Shown here in pieces: positions 1 to 10,068 of a DNA stretch of 64,000 nt. Made by a program: the position numbers and the translations under genes. Origin of the DNA: Paludisphaera borealis (GTDB taxonomy: Bacteria > Planctomycetota > Planctomycetia > Isosphaerales > Isosphaeraceae); the NCBI RefSeq assembly GCF_001956985.1, contig NZ_CP019082.1, positions 6,138,001-6,202,000 on the forward strand, read 5' to 3'. Within the stretch, counting starts at the first letter, position 1. Each line of letters starts with the position of its first letter. The notes beneath the pieces are model-generated. The model saw nothing but the letters and a program-made list of their open reading frames with translations, had not been told where the DNA came from and made no database searches.

Positions 1-315
1 CCCCAGACGGCGGCGGGCCTCGCAGAAGGTCGATCGCGGCGGGACGCCCCCCGGCCGATAGGGTTGGAGCCAGCGGAACACCTGGCGATAGCAATCGCGG
101 GAGAACAGCCCCAGAGCGACGACGAACCAGACCATGAACCACCCCGGAAGCCGCGAGCAGGGGGAGCGATCTTGGCCCGTCCGAGCGAGGATGTCTTCCA
201 CGCGGGCGCGGGGCAGGATACGTTTCAAGGCGCGGAGTCGGTCGTGAGTGGGCCACGACGCGAGAGCGTCGGCCTCCTTGCGGATGTCGATCACCGTAGC
301 CTCCTGACCAGTCAT
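1..315 (-). CDS. IS4-type transposase, N-terminal part (runs off the window)
   Basis: The minus strand is open from an ATG at 313-315 to the window edge, giving the first 105 residues. The layout matches the N-terminal domain of IS4-type DDE transposases: ILPRARVEDILARTG, then a short linker, RLPGWFMVWFVVALGLF, and a later STFCEARRRLG. The catalytic DDE part lies outside the window, so whether the element is intact cannot be judged. The ATG sits inside a short inverted repeat (GACCAG...CTGGTC, about 306-343), which may belong to the IS end or its promoter. The family call is from recall, not from a search. Confidence 0.7.
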   Translation of the reverse strand, partial: MTGQEATVIDIRKEADALASWPTHDRLRALKRILPRARVEDILARTGQDRSPCSRLPGWFMVWFVVALGLFSRDCYRQVFRWLQPYRPGGVPPRSTFCEARRRLG

Positions 316-450
316 GGAGTTGTGGCAAACCCATGCTGGTCAGAGGCTTTCAGTTTAGCAACGCCCGTTGAACGGTATTGGACCTAGACGCCATTCCAAG
401 TGGGCGGCGAACCACAGACGTCCGTCCCAGGCCAAGTTGGCTGGATCGCG

Positions 451-3400
451 TCAGTTCGTCGTTTCCGAGGCGACGTCGCGAACCACGCCCAAGCCTTGCC
501 ACGCCCCCGCGAGCCTTCGGCCGGAACGAGTCCATCCTGCTGGAAGCCTTCGCTGCACCATCAAGTTGGTTTGCGGCGTCGCCGACCACCAAGCCGGTCT
601 TCTCGACCCACTCATCGATCGGACGATGGAAGAAGTCGGAGCGGACGTCCCGCCGGTGGACGTCGCGTCGACGGCCGCAATCTGGGCGAACGCGTCGTTC
701 GTCGAAAGAGCGGAAGCAGCCGCAGTGTCCCCTCCGCCTTCCGACGTCGGCTCGGCGGCCACTCCCTCGACGCTCGATGCGTCGAGAAAGACCATGGAGG
801 ACGCCGGCGTATACGTCCCGACGGTGCTCGCCTCGTTGATGGCCAGGATCTTGACATTCGAGTTACTGGGGAGCGTTATCGAAACGACCACTTTGGCCGA
901 ATTGACCGTGAAGCTGTATCCATACACGTAGCTCGTCACGCCAATCTGAGAGCTTGTGGTCCCGTTATAGTAATTGTAGTGGCCGAGCGATTTGGCGATC
1001 GACTCGCCCGGCGCAGTCGCGCCCGTGTACGCGCCGTTGTAGCCCGAGACCCAGTCGCTGATGCTCTGCGTGAAGGTGTCGGAGGTGCCGCCTTCGTAGT
1101 TGACGGTGAACGTCTGGTTCAGCTGGGTCCCGTTGGTCGCCGCCCCCAGGATCATCAACTTGTTCATGTAGCCGTGAGGCAAGGCGACCGTCTGGCCCGT
1201 GGCCTTGATCACGTTGTTGTTCAACACCCCGCCGACATTGAAAACCTGACCGTTCCACGCGATGGTGTTGCCCAGCATCACAGCCGAATAGCTGTGCCCT
1301 CCGCCGTCGAGATCGGCATACTGGGCGCCGCCGTCGAGTGAGATGCCTACCTGGTTGAACCCGGCGCTGGTAGTGTCGGTGGCCACGCCCAGGTTCACCT
1401 GTGAGGGGGCCGAGACGAGGTCGAGCGCGAAGATCATCATGTTGTCGTTGTTGTTCAGCGACAGGGATTTCACCGTCTTGGTCGGGTCGAGCGTGAAGGT
1501 GTAGCCGTAGATATAAGAGTTGTCGAAAACCTGCCCCGTGCCGGCACGGTTGTATCTGGTTGGCTTGGCGGCGATCGACTCGCCAGGAGCCGTCGACCCC
1601 GGCGTGCCGTTGTAACCTGAGAGACGGTCACTGATGGTCTGGTTGAAGGTGACGCTGGTGCCGTCGTCGTAGATGACGGTGATGATGGCCGCCTGGGGCT
1701 GCTGCATGGCCGTGGCCAGCATCATGAGGCTCGTGTACTTGCTCCGCGGCAAGTCGATGAACTGGCCGCGGAAAGGGCTGACGTTGGGCTGCCCCGCCGG
1801 TCCGAGGTTGAAGGTCTGGCCTTTCCAGACGTACGCCTTCCCCGAAGTCCAATTGGCGGCGGTCGCCAGAGCATTGGCCGAGAAGGAGTCCTGCGTCGTG
1901 TTGAGGCGTCCAAGGTCGACGTTGTTGTCGGCGGTGATCCCCACCACGCTGAACGGGATTGAACGATTATCGCCGCTCGTCTGGTTGAGCAACGACCCGA
2001 GGTTGATCTGTGGGGGAGAGTTGACGAGGTCGAGCGCGAAGATCACCATGTTCTGGTTGTTGTTCAGCGACAAGTACTGCACGGTCTTGCTCGCGTCGAG
2101 CGGGAAGCTGTAGCCGTAAATGAAAGCCTTGGTGTTGTTGACCTGCCCCGTGCCGATGTGGTTGTAGTAGTTCGTCTGAACGGCGATCGACTCGCCTGGT
2201 GCGACCGTGTTGGCGCCGGTATAGCCGGTGAGGTGGTCGCTGATGGTCTGGTAGAACGTGACGCTGGAGCCGCCGACGTAATAGACCGTGATCGCCGCCG
2301 CCTGGGGCTGCGGCATGGCCGTGGCCAGCATCATGAGATGGGTGTAATTCCCCTTGGGCAAATCGAAGTTCTGGCCGCCGAAATAGGTAACGTCCTTGTA
2401 GCCCGCCGGTCCGAGGTTGAAGGTCTGGTTGTTCCAGACGCCAACCTTGCCTGAGGTCCAATTGGCGGCATTCGCCAGGGCAGTGGCGGAGAACGAATCC
2501 TGCGTCGCGTTGAGGCTCCCTACGTCGACGTTGTTGTCCTCTGTGATCCCCACCATATTGAAAGGCACCGGCTTGCCCCCGCTGGCGGGTTGATTGAGCG
2601 TCGCCCCCAGATTCACCTGAGGGGGCGCCGAGACGGCGTTGAGGGCGAGGATCTTGACCTTATTCTCGTTGGGAAGAACGAGATCCCGCATGATGCGCTT
2701 CGGGTCGACGGGGATCACGTAGCCGTAGACGTAGCGGGTGGCGGACGCTCCCGTCTGGGCGACCTCGACCCCGCCGCTGAAGTTGTTGTAAGACGGCAGG
2801 GTGGCGGCTATCCCCTCCCCGGGCGCCGTCGACCCGGCGGTGCCGTTGTAGCCGGTGCGCCAGTCGCTCACGCCGAGGATGAACTGGTCGGCGGAACCGT
2901 CCGTGTACTCGACGCGAAACGGTCCGCCGTAGGCCCGATCGAAGCCGGTCGACATCCCCAAGAGGTAGAGCGCCGAGTAGCTCCCTTGCGGGACGTAAAG
3001 GGATTGCCCTCTTGCATAGATCGCATCGTTCGCGCCGATCGGCCCGAGGTTGAAGGTCTGACCGTTCCAGACGTAGGCCTTCCCCGAAGTCCAATTGGCG
3101 GCGGTCGCCAGAGCCGTGGAGGAAAGGCTGTTGGCGTACTGATCGATGTTGCCCTGGACGCTCGTCGTCGGCTGCGTGATGCCGACCAAATTATAGTCGG
3201 CGCTCAGATCTACTTGCGGTCCTTGCTTGACGACGTTGAGGGCGAGGATCTTAATCTTCGTTTCGCTGGGGAGCGAGAGGCTCGCGACCGTTCGACTCGG
3301 ATCGACGGGGATCATGTAGCCGTAGACGTAGCGTACGCCGGCCTGGGCGACCTCCAAGTGGCTGGTGGAGTTGAAGTTGTTGTATCCATTTAGGGTGGCG

Positions 3401-6400
3401 GCTATCGCCTCCCCGGGGGCTGTCGTCCCGACGGTGCCGCCGCCGAGGTAGCCGTTCCCCCAGTCGCTGACACCCAAGGTGTACGTGTCGTGGGTGTTGT
3501 CCGTGTAATTGACTTGGAACACCTGCCCCATAGCCTGGTTGAAGCCCGTCGCCATCGCCAGGAGGTAGAGCGCCGAGTAGCTCGCCTGCGGAAGGTTCAA
3601 GACCTGGCCGCCCGCCGGGAGCATGTTCTTCGCATTGACTGGGCCGAGCTGGAAGGTCTGCCCGGCCCAAGAGATGGTGTTCCCGACCAGAGTCGTGGAG
3701 GAGAGGCTGTTCGCGTACTGGTCGGCGTTCCCTTGAACGCTCGATCCCGGCGACGTGATCCCAACGACGCCCCACTGGTTGAAGGCGGAACTCAGGTCGA
3801 CCTGGTTGGTGGAGGACGTCGAGCCGGACTGGTTGACGTTGAGGTTGTGCGCGTTGAAAGGCGCGTACTTCAAACGCAGGTCATTGCCCGGCGGATGCCA
3901 ATTACCAAGGATAGGATCAGTCCAGTTGATGTACGGGTAAGCGGTGGAAGGAGCGATGTTGCCGTTGATGACTCCGGAGTAAACCTGGCCGGTATTGCCC
4001 GTCAGCACCTGAGTTCCGCTGGGCGAGATGGTCTTCGCAACGTTGCGGTCGATCGTCAAATTGATTTGACGTGGGTCTATGTAACCGTTGAGATAACCGT
4101 TGGTGCTGTCGTACGTCAAGGGGACTCGGAAGTCTCCCGCGCTGAAGGCGTTCCCGACGGTAATCGACGGCGGAGTGGGATCGTCACCGGACCAGTTCGC
4201 ATAGTTCGTGCCGCCGCTCCCGGTCGGAATGCCGTAGAATTTCGTCGTGTCCGTCGTTGGCTTAGTGCTCCAGTCGGTCAGCCACTGCGACGTCCATTGG
4301 ATCGTATTGTTCTTAACGGTCGCCTTGACGTAGACCCGCCCCGTCGGGCCTTCGCCCTGGGTAATACCCCCGGTGACCAGGATCGGGTTCGGGAAGTTTT
4401 GGATCGTGTTCGAATCGACGATCACGTCGAAGCACGGGTCCAAGCTCCAGTACTTGGGCAGGGGAAAGTTACCAGAGTCGAGTTCCGATGGTCCAGGGGC
4501 CGCACCGATTGCGATCCCGGTCCCCGTCCATCTCCCCCAAACGCCGCCTCCGTAGACTTCGTTGCCCGCTACGAGCGTGCCGAACTGGGCTCCGGTGAGG
4601 ATGAAACCGTAGGAGATCGTGCCCTCGAGATGGAGCTTGTTGTTGAGGTATTGATCGTCGATGAAGGCGTTCGCGATGTTGATCGCATACGATCCGGCGG
4701 GAACCGGCGACGTCATGAGGAACGTCGGGGGCGAGTCGGCGAGTTTCTGGGCGATCACGAACCAGCGGCCGGCGTTCGGATTCGCTGCGTCCACGATCGA
4801 GACGACCATACCGGGCTTGCCCGGTGTCTGCCCTCTGTAAGGGACCGTCGACGACGGCGTGGGAAGCGTGATCACCCAGCCGTTGTCCAGAACGCTGCCG
4901 ATCGGTCCCTCATAGGCGACTTGGTAGCCTTCGGTCAGGACGACCTCTTGCGAGTTGCCTCCGTCGGCCTGCCCATTGACGACGGTTTCGCCCCCCGTGA
5001 ACTGATTGCCGCTCACGACGTTGTGATACGCGACATCGCCGACGCCGTTGAGGCCGAAATTGACTAATCGATGTATCAGGCCATTCGATTCCGGGTGCGC
5101 CGGATCCGTCACCACCTGCGACACAATATTGCCCACGAAATTGACGTCGTGCGGCTTTTGCACACCGACGAATCCTTGGCTCAACGTATGCGGTTGGGCG
5201 CCGTCGCTCTTATTGTCCCTGATCTCCCACGGGCCGCCTTGGAGCTCTATAGGTCCGCCCCTGAAAGTGCAGTTCATGATCGACCCGCTCGATTGCTCGT
5301 AACCCGCATAATTCGCGACACGCAACAGACTGACGGCCGATTGGAGCGAGGAGCCTGGCGAAACGGCCGGCGGGCCGGCGATGTTAACGCGCGACAGATT
5401 CAGGAAAACCGGGTTCCCGTTTTTCCCCGGACCGGTCGTCAGATCAATGACGGCTTCAGCACCGGTCCAAGCGGTGCTTGAAGCGGTGTCGAATGTGATG
5501 TTGAGATCGTCGAAGTCGACGGCCAGGTCCTGGTTCCAGACCATGGGATGCAGATTGGAGGGGTCGGAGTTTATGACGATCGCCCCACGCGTGTTGGTCC
5601 ATGACGCCTGAAACTTCAGCGTGGCGTTCCTTCCGATGATGTGTACGGGGTGGTTGATCTTGAGCGGTTGCGTCAGGATGATGGTCGCGTTGGGGGGCAA
5701 TCTGATCGTGTCGTGGGGTGTGGCTCCCGACTGCCAGTTCAGAGCTGCGGAGAGATCACTCGCAGTTGTTACGTCCCAGGGGCTGGCCTCGTTGTTGAAG
5801 AAGCTGTAGTCGAGTTTCGCTGCCAGTAGGCTGTGGTCCCACGGCCCGCCTGCAAACCTTGTGACGTACTTTTTCGTGTCACCGGTGAAAGTCAAGGTCA
5901 TTGCCATGTCGGTGGCCACGTCGACGCCCGGCGCGCACTTCGTCTCATCCCGCACGGGAGGAAAGTAAACGTCCGCAGTTGTGTTGTCTACGGATTGCAA
6001 GAACGCGACAGGATGATTCGCATCTGCAACCGCAGGATCTTCTTTTAGCCAGAAATTGCCGGCTTGATTGCTGATCGTTATCGTGTCGATCTTCTTGCTT
6101 AGTCCGGTGACCCTTAGATGAACCCACCCAAGCAAGCCGGAGTTACTGTTATCCTGGCCGCTGCGTGCGAACTGCGACCAGGAGACCTGGAACGCGTTGT
6201 CCACAACTGTAAGTGGAGTCGCCGCCGTGGTGTAGGAGAGGGGAGGATTGGCGAGGGACAGGGGTCCGCTTGCAGTAGAAGCCGTGTAGGGGTCGTAATG
6301 GGCACCAGATGAGCCGGCCTTGTAAAAATAAGTGACCGTCACCGAGAGCTGATCGGTGAGCGTGGGTTGAAAGGTCGTCAACGCTCCGGTGGACGCGCCC

Positions 6401-6861
6401 AGGCTTTGCGGGGATCCGCCGCCGCTCGACGCGCTGGCGACGACGGGGTTCAAGTAGAGGTCGCCCTGACCCCGATCGGGCTGGGTGAAGAAGAATTCGG
6501 CGTGCGACCATCCGGTTTGTTGATTCATCGCGTCGTCCCATCCATTGGACACCGCGTTGTTGTACTCCCACTTGAAGATCGTCTGCCCCTGGCTGCCAGG
6601 AGGTCCCGTGACTACGATCGACTGGATGATGTCTGCACCCGACGCCGTCAGCAAGCCGCTGAGATGCAAGCGGACGTCCGCGACCCCGTCGGGGCCGACG
6701 GACGAGTTCGGACCGACGAGGTCCACGAGGCTGGTCCCTTGCCCCATCCACTGGACGCTCAGCGCCAGGAGCCGACGCGCTTCCAGTTGACATAGGGACG
6801 GGACCTGCATTCGAAGTCGTCGTCTATGAGATCCCCGTCGCCGATTCCTGGATGCGCTCAT
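451..6861 (-). CDS. Giant secreted protein: beta-helix region plus five tandem ~200-residue modules
   Basis: The product is 2136 residues and starts at the ATG at 6859-6861. Its N-terminus is very basic and followed by LEARRLLA, the motif seen at the front of many planctomycete exported or surface proteins. Residues about 380-900 hold short beta-rich repeats (for example HIIGRNATLKF, LNLSRVNI, IMNCTFRGGPIEL) typical of right-handed parallel beta-helix proteins, which often bind or cleave polysaccharide. From about residue 1020 to 2020 there are five tandem modules of about 200 residues. Each opens with QVDLS or QVNLG, a NQVGI-like strand and later WNGQTFNLGP, a TAPGESIA loop and YVYGY. No catalytic site was recognised. 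The C-terminal ~100 residues are low complexity. The gene stands alone. A structural or carbohydrate-binding surface role is inference. Confidence 0.8.
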   Translation of the reverse strand: MSASRNRRRGSHRRRLRMQVPSLCQLEARRLLALSVQWMGQGTSLVDLVGPNSSVGPDGVADVRLHLSGLLTASGADIIQSIVVTGPPGSQGQTIFKWEYNNAVSNGWDDAMNQQTGWSHAEFFFTQPDRGQGDLYLNPVVASASSGGGSPQSLGASTGALTTFQPTLTDQLSVTVTYFYKAGSSGAHYDPYTASTASGPLSLANPPLSYTTAATPLTVVDNAFQVSWSQFARSGQDNSNSGLLGWVHLRVTGLSKKIDTITISNQAGNFWLKEDPAVADANHPVAFLQSVDNTTADVYFPPVRDETKCAPGVDVATDMAMTLTFTGDTKKYVTRFAGGPWDHSLLAAKLDYSFFNNEASPWDVTTASDLSAALNWQSGATPHDTIRLPPNATIILTQPLKINHPVHIIGRNATLKFQASWTNTRGAIVINSDPSNLHPMVWNQDLAVDFDDLNITFDTASSTAWTGAEAVIDLTTGPGKNGNPVFLNLSRVNIAGPPAVSPGSSLQSAVSLLRVANYAGYEQSSGSIMNCTFRGGPIELQGGPWEIRDNKSDGAQPHTLSQGFVGVQKPHDVNFVGNIVSQVVTDPAHPESNGLIHRLVNFGLNGVGDVAYHNVVSGNQFTGGETVVNGQADGGNSQEVVLTEGYQVAYEGPIGSVLDNGWVITLPTPSSTVPYRGQTPGKPGMVVSIVDAANPNAGRWFVIAQKLADSPPTFLMTSPVPAGSYAINIANAFIDDQYLNNKLHLEGTISYGFILTGAQFGTLVAGNEVYGGGVWGRWTGTGIAIGAAPGPSELDSGNFPLPKYWSLDPCFDVIVDSNTIQNFPNPILVTGGITQGEGPTGRVYVKATVKNNTIQWTSQWLTDWSTKPTTDTTKFYGIPTGSGGTNYANWSGDDPTPPSITVGNAFSAGDFRVPLTYDSTNGYLNGYIDPRQINLTIDRNVAKTISPSGTQVLTGNTGQVYSGVINGNIAPSTAYPYINWTDPILGNWHPPGNDLRLKYAPFNAHNLNVNQSGSTSSTNQVDLSSAFNQWGVVGITSPGSSVQGNADQYANSLSSTTLVGNTISWAGQTFQLGPVNAKNMLPAGGQVLNLPQASYSALYLLAMATGFNQAMGQVFQVNYTDNTHDTYTLGVSDWGNGYLGGGTVGTTAPGEAIAATLNGYNNFNSTSHLEVAQAGVRYVYGYMIPVDPSRTVASLSLPSETKIKILALNVVKQGPQVDLSADYNLVGITQPTTSVQGNIDQYANSLSSTALATAANWTSGKAYVWNGQTFNLGPIGANDAIYARGQSLYVPQGSYSALYLLGMSTGFDRAYGGPFRVEYTDGSADQFILGVSDWRTGYNGTAGSTAPGEGIAATLPSYNNFSGGVEVAQTGASATRYVYGYVIPVDPKRIMRDLVLPNENKVKILALNAVSAPPQVNLGATLNQPASGGKPVPFNMVGITEDNNVDVGSLNATQDSFSATALANAANWTSGKVGVWNNQTFNLGPAGYKDVTYFGGQNFDLPKGNYTHLMMLATAMPQPQAAAITVYYVGGSSVTFYQTISDHLTGYTGANTVAPGESIAVQTNYYNHIGTGQVNNTKAFIYGYSFPLDASKTVQYLSLNNNQNMVIFALDLVNSPPQINLGSLLNQTSGDNRSIPFSVVGITADNNVDLGRLNTTQDSFSANALATAANWTSGKAYVWKGQTFNLGPAGQPNVSPFRGQFIDLPRSKYTSLMMLATAMQQPQAAIITVIYDDGTSVTFNQTISDRLSGYNGTPGSTAPGESIAAKPTRYNRAGTGQVFDNSYIYGYTFTLDPTKTVKSLSLNNNDNMMIFALDLVSAPSQVNLGVATDTTSAGFNQVGISLDGGAQYADLDGGGHSYSAVMLGNTIAWNGQVFNVGGVLNNNVIKATGQTVALPHGYMNKLMILGAATNGTQLNQTFTVNYEGGTSDTFTQSISDWVSGYNGAYTGATAPGESIAKSLGHYNYYNGTTSSQIGVTSYVYGYSFTVNSAKVVVSITLPSNSNVKILAINEASTVGTYTPASSMVFLDASSVEGVAAEPTSEGGGDTAAASALSTNDAFAQIAAVDATSTGGTSAPTSSIVRSMSGSRRPAWWSATPQTNLMVQRRLPAGWTRSGRRLAGAWQGLGVVRDVASETTN

Positions 6862-7247
6862 CTATGTGGAGTCCTGGTGTCCGAGCGATCCTCGCTCAGC
6901 AGTTCGTCCCCTTCGTCCATCAGGGAGCGTGGCGTGATGCCCAAGCGTGTGTAGTCTTCGATGCGTGTCTCAATTGAGCCGGTCGAGCAAGGCTAACGAG
7001 TCACGCCCGTCGGATGCAAGGGGCACCTGAAAAAGCGCTAAGCCTCGCCCCGGGGCGATCGTCGGCGCAACCACTCTGGAAGAGGGGTTGTTACGACGGC
7101 GATTCACGAGGCTCTCGCTCCCACCGAAACATGCTTGGATCGTATTGACACCCGTCTGAACTTCGCTTAATTTTCAAAGCTCGCACGGGCCGACCTCGGT
7201 TTGGACGCCGAGGCCTGAGACGACAGAAGCACAGGGAAGGGACCATC
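6862..7247. other. Divergent intergenic region
   Basis: About 390 bases separate the giant minus-strand gene from the plus-strand PEP-CTERM gene and must hold both promoters. A purine-rich stretch (acagggaaggga) lies just upstream of the ATG at 7248 and fits a ribosome binding site. I see no RNA gene or clear operator. Confidence 0.5.
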
Positions 7248-8087
7248 ATGCTCACGCGATCGATGCGGAAAACTCCCGGAATCAGTCTCGGTCGGACCAT
7301 CCTTTTAGTCGCGAGGCAGGCATTGGCCATTGGGGTTTGCGTCGTGGCCGCGGGGCGGGCGGGGGCGTCGCCTTACATCGTCACGGATCTCGGCCGCGTT
7401 TCCGATATGCAGCAGAATGGGCAGAGCTTCGACAACACGAAGACAGGCGTCTCCTACGCCTTCCCCAACACGTTGAGGAACTTGACCGACGCGGAGATGG
7501 CGAATCTGCCGACATACTCGGCGACCATGAGACAGCCTCCCCCTCCCAATTGGGATAACTCCCCAAGTACAAAAATCGTCACGATGAACGCGTGGAGGAT
7601 AAACGACTCGGGGACGGTCATCGGCACCCTCGATAAGGTAGTCGATCGCTTCGGCAACCCAGTTAACAGCGATGTCGGGTATACCGTGAGGTCGCCTGAC
7701 GGCACCTATTCGCCGTTCGTGACGCTGTCCGCCTACCCCGCTTCCGCGTCCGCCCACTACTACCTGAGCCAAGCGAATCAGATCCTCATCACCGACCCAA
7801 CAGCGACCCGTCTTGTGGACCTGAACACCGGCAGATCGACTTCGATCGATCAATTGATTCCACAACAGCTCCTCCAGAACTATCCGGGAATTCCTTTCGT
7901 CCAGGGCATTGACGACCGGGGAGACATCGTTATTTATGCCGACAACCAATATACCGGGTCGGAAGCTTTCATGCTGACGCCGCCGGGCCTGGACCCGCCC
8001 CCGGTGCCGGAGCCGTCGACGCTGCTGATCTTCGCCGCAGCCGGCGCGCTGGTCGTCCGCACCGCCCGCCGTCGAAGGCTCGCCTAG
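7248..8087 (+). CDS. PEP-CTERM sorting domain protein
   Basis: The product is 279 residues. It has a basic N-terminus (MLTRSMRK), a hydrophobic stretch ending near GRAGAS, a likely signal peptidase site after about residue 38, and a central domain that resembles no enzyme I know. The C-terminus is a textbook PEP-CTERM signal: VPEPST, a hydrophobic helix (LLIFAAAGALVV) and a basic tail (RTARRRRLA). Such proteins are exported and processed at the C-terminus by an exosortase, usually encoded elsewhere; none is in this window. The GGGACC upstream of the ATG is a plausible ribosome binding site. The gene ends 24 bases before the start of the IS630 transposase reading frame. Confidence 0.85.
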   Translation: MLTRSMRKTPGISLGRTILLVARQALAIGVCVVAAGRAGASPYIVTDLGRVSDMQQNGQSFDNTKTGVSYAFPNTLRNLTDAEMANLPTYSATMRQPPPPNWDNSPSTKIVTMNAWRINDSGTVIGTLDKVVDRFGNPVNSDVGYTVRSPDGTYSPFVTLSAYPASASAHYYLSQANQILITDPTATRLVDLNTGRSTSIDQLIPQQLLQNYPGIPFVQGIDDRGDIVIYADNQYTGSEAFMLTPPGLDPPPVPEPSTLLIFAAAGALVVRTARRRRLA

Positions 8088-8110
8088 CTAACGAGAGGAT
8101 TCGTGAACGG

Positions 8111-9084
8111 ATGCTCGCGCTTTGGCTGCTGCACAACGGAGACACCCGACGAAGGGCGGCCGAAATCGTCGGGGTGGGTCGGGCCACCGTCCAGCGTTAT
8201 GTGGCCGCGTACCGCGACGGGGGGTTGGACGGCCTGCGACGATGGGACCCCAATCGCCCCGAGAGCGAGATGGCCGGCTATCGCGAGTTGATCCACGAGT
8301 CCCTCGAGAACCAACCCGTCCGCACCGTGGCCGAGGCGTGCGACCGGATCTTTCAACTGACCGGGCTGCGACGCGGTCCCAGCCAGGTGCGGAAGTTCCT
8401 CAAGGATCTGGGCCTGAAGTTCCAGCGGGTCCGCATGATCCCGGTTCCGCCCAAAAAAACTTGGCCGAGCACGTCGCGATCCAGGCCGAGTTTCTCGAAG
8501 CCGACTTGAAGCCCCGCCTGAACGCCGCCGGGGCGGGGCGGGGTCATGTGTTCTTCGTCGACGCGGCCCATTTCGTGTTCGGCACGTTCTTGTGCTGCCT
8601 GTGGTCGTTCACGCGGATCTTCGTCCGCGCGGCTTCGGGTCGTCAGCGATTCAACGTGCTGGGGGCGTGGAACGCAACGACGCGCGAGTTGATCGCCGTG
8701 ACCAACACCACGGTCGTCAACACCGAGACGATGTGCGAACTGGTGCGAAAGATCACCGCGTTGGGACTGGCCGGACCAATCACGCTGGTGCTCGACAACG
8801 CCCGCTATCAGCGCAACGCCGCCGTGCAGGCGTTGGCGGAGGAGTTGGAGATCACGCTCCTGTTCCTGCCGTCGTATTCGCCGAACCTGAATCTCATCGA
8901 GCGTCTGTGGAAGTTCATCAAACGCCGTGCGCTCTACGGCCGCTACCATCCGACGTTCGCCGATTTTCAAGCCGCCATCCGGGAGACCCTCGACGGCCTT
9001 CCGACCACCCACGCCGAGCCACTGAAGACCCTAATGACGCTCAACTTCCAGCAATTTGAAGATGTCTCGCTTATGGCCGCGTAA
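8111..9084 (+). pseudogene. IS630-family transposase, frameshifted at a run of seven A
   Basis: Two overlapping frames together encode one IS630/Tc1-type transposase. The first (8111 to about 8460) has an N-terminal helix-turn-helix (AAEIVGVGRATVQRYVAAYR) and the linker. The second (about 8455 to 9084) has the DDE core: VFFVDAAHFVFG (first D), LVLDNARYQRN (second D) and SPNLNLIERLWKFIKR (E). The switch falls at A7 (8453-8459). An eighth A would restore a single frame reading PPKKNLAEH, so either one base was lost, it is a sequencing error, or a -1 ribosomal slip is used. The frame is open upstream of 8111 into the preceding gene's end (LANERIRERM), so the 5' end may be truncated. Terminal repeats were not identified. 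Confidence 0.8.
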
Positions 9085-9655
9085 AGTATAGTGGGTGCAT
9101 GGCCCCGCCTGCCCGCCGCGATCCGCTCCGGCATGCTGGCGATCGCCCGCGAATGCAAGCAGTAGTCCGCCTCACAGGGCGCGGCCCTTCGCATCCGCTC
9201 TCGATAGGCGCTACCAGGGCGACCCGGCGGGGAGCTGCGCCCTACGTGTCCGATGCGTTACATGCGCCCTATGCCCGCTATGCGTCGCTCGCGCTTGGCC
9301 GAATACTAACAGAGTTGGGGTGCAGCGAACCTCGAAGCATCGGACACGAAGCGTGCGGTATGAATTGACTGATCCGTCCACCATAACCGCCGCGTCATAT
9401 TACACGGAATACAGCGACAAGGCGATTTGCGAAGCATAAGGTGACAAGGCGACCTTGTCTCTCGCTGACGAACTCGTAGCCGACCCGCATCTCGACGTGG
9501 GGAGCGCAGCCTCTGCCACGCCCGTCTTCTTTCTAGCCGTCGACCGCGGCGCAACCATGATCCACGTCGTCGTGGAACACGCAGGGATTAGTCTATTGTG
9601 AGGCGAGTGGTCCGAACTTCGACCTCCATGCCCTACGATCCCTGTTCGCAACGCA
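9085..9655. other. Decayed intergenic stretch, no intact gene
   Basis: This stretch holds only short open frames with no recognisable domain. Just after the IS630 gene a short in-frame peptide (LPAAIRSGMLAIARE) ending at a stop may be a fragment of a neighbouring mobile gene. Base composition is patchier and lower in GC than the surrounding genes, as expected for a zone of repeated insertions and deletions between two transposase remnants. Confidence 0.4.
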
Positions 9656-9739
9656 TTTTGACGCTGTGGGGATCGCCCCTACAGCGAGCAGCACCTCTTT
9701 TGACGCTGTGGGGATCACCCCTACAGCGAGCAGCACCTC
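9656..9739 (+). repeat. Two tandem 42-bp hairpin repeats
   Basis: Two adjacent 42-bp copies (9656-9697 and 9698-9739) differ at one base. Each contains GCTGTGGGG...CCCCTACAGC, which can fold into a stem of about nine pairs with one bulge and a four-base loop (ATCG or ATCA). They lie directly before the ISAs1 remnant, so they could be part of that element's end or an extragenic palindromic repeat. Confidence 0.75.
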
Positions 9740-9934
9740 ATGAGACATAGCACGTTGGACAACAGCCAGCACTGGAGCCTCGACTTCGTGATACACGAAA
9801 ACCTGTGCCGAGCCTGCCGCCGAGCTATGAACCTGATCCGCAAGGAAGCCTCCAAAACTGCCCGCTTCGAGATCAAGAGCCGCACCGCCGGTTGGACCGA
9901 TCAGCTCATGCTCCAAATCCTTACCGCGGGCTAA
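9740..9934 (+). pseudogene. ISAs1-family transposase, C-terminal remnant
   Basis: The frame reads RHSTLDNSQHWSLDF, then a shortened middle, ALNLIRK-like text (AMNLIRKEASK) and AGWTDQLMLQIL. This matches the tail of ISAs1 (H-repeat associated) transposases, where the order is IENSLHWVLDV, an ED..R block, a LALNLLK helix and AGWDDDYLLQVL. The ED..R block is missing or scrambled and there is no N-terminal part, so this is a relic. The family assignment is from recall of the pattern. Confidence 0.6.
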
Positions 9935-10068
9935 ACTCGAAGTAGGATTACCCGCCCTGGAGTTCTGCGTAGGATCGCTTGCGTTCACCCCTTGTTTGGT
10001 TGTCACTGTTCGCGGATGATGCCGTTAGTGCTTGTGCTTGACGATGATGTGAAGGGCGAAGCATAACG

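Noticed and set aside
9593-10006. Minus-strand open frame with repeated EVLLAVGVIPTAS peptides
   Set aside because: The repeat is a translation of the tandem 42-bp hairpins, and the rest is antisense to the ISAs1 remnant.
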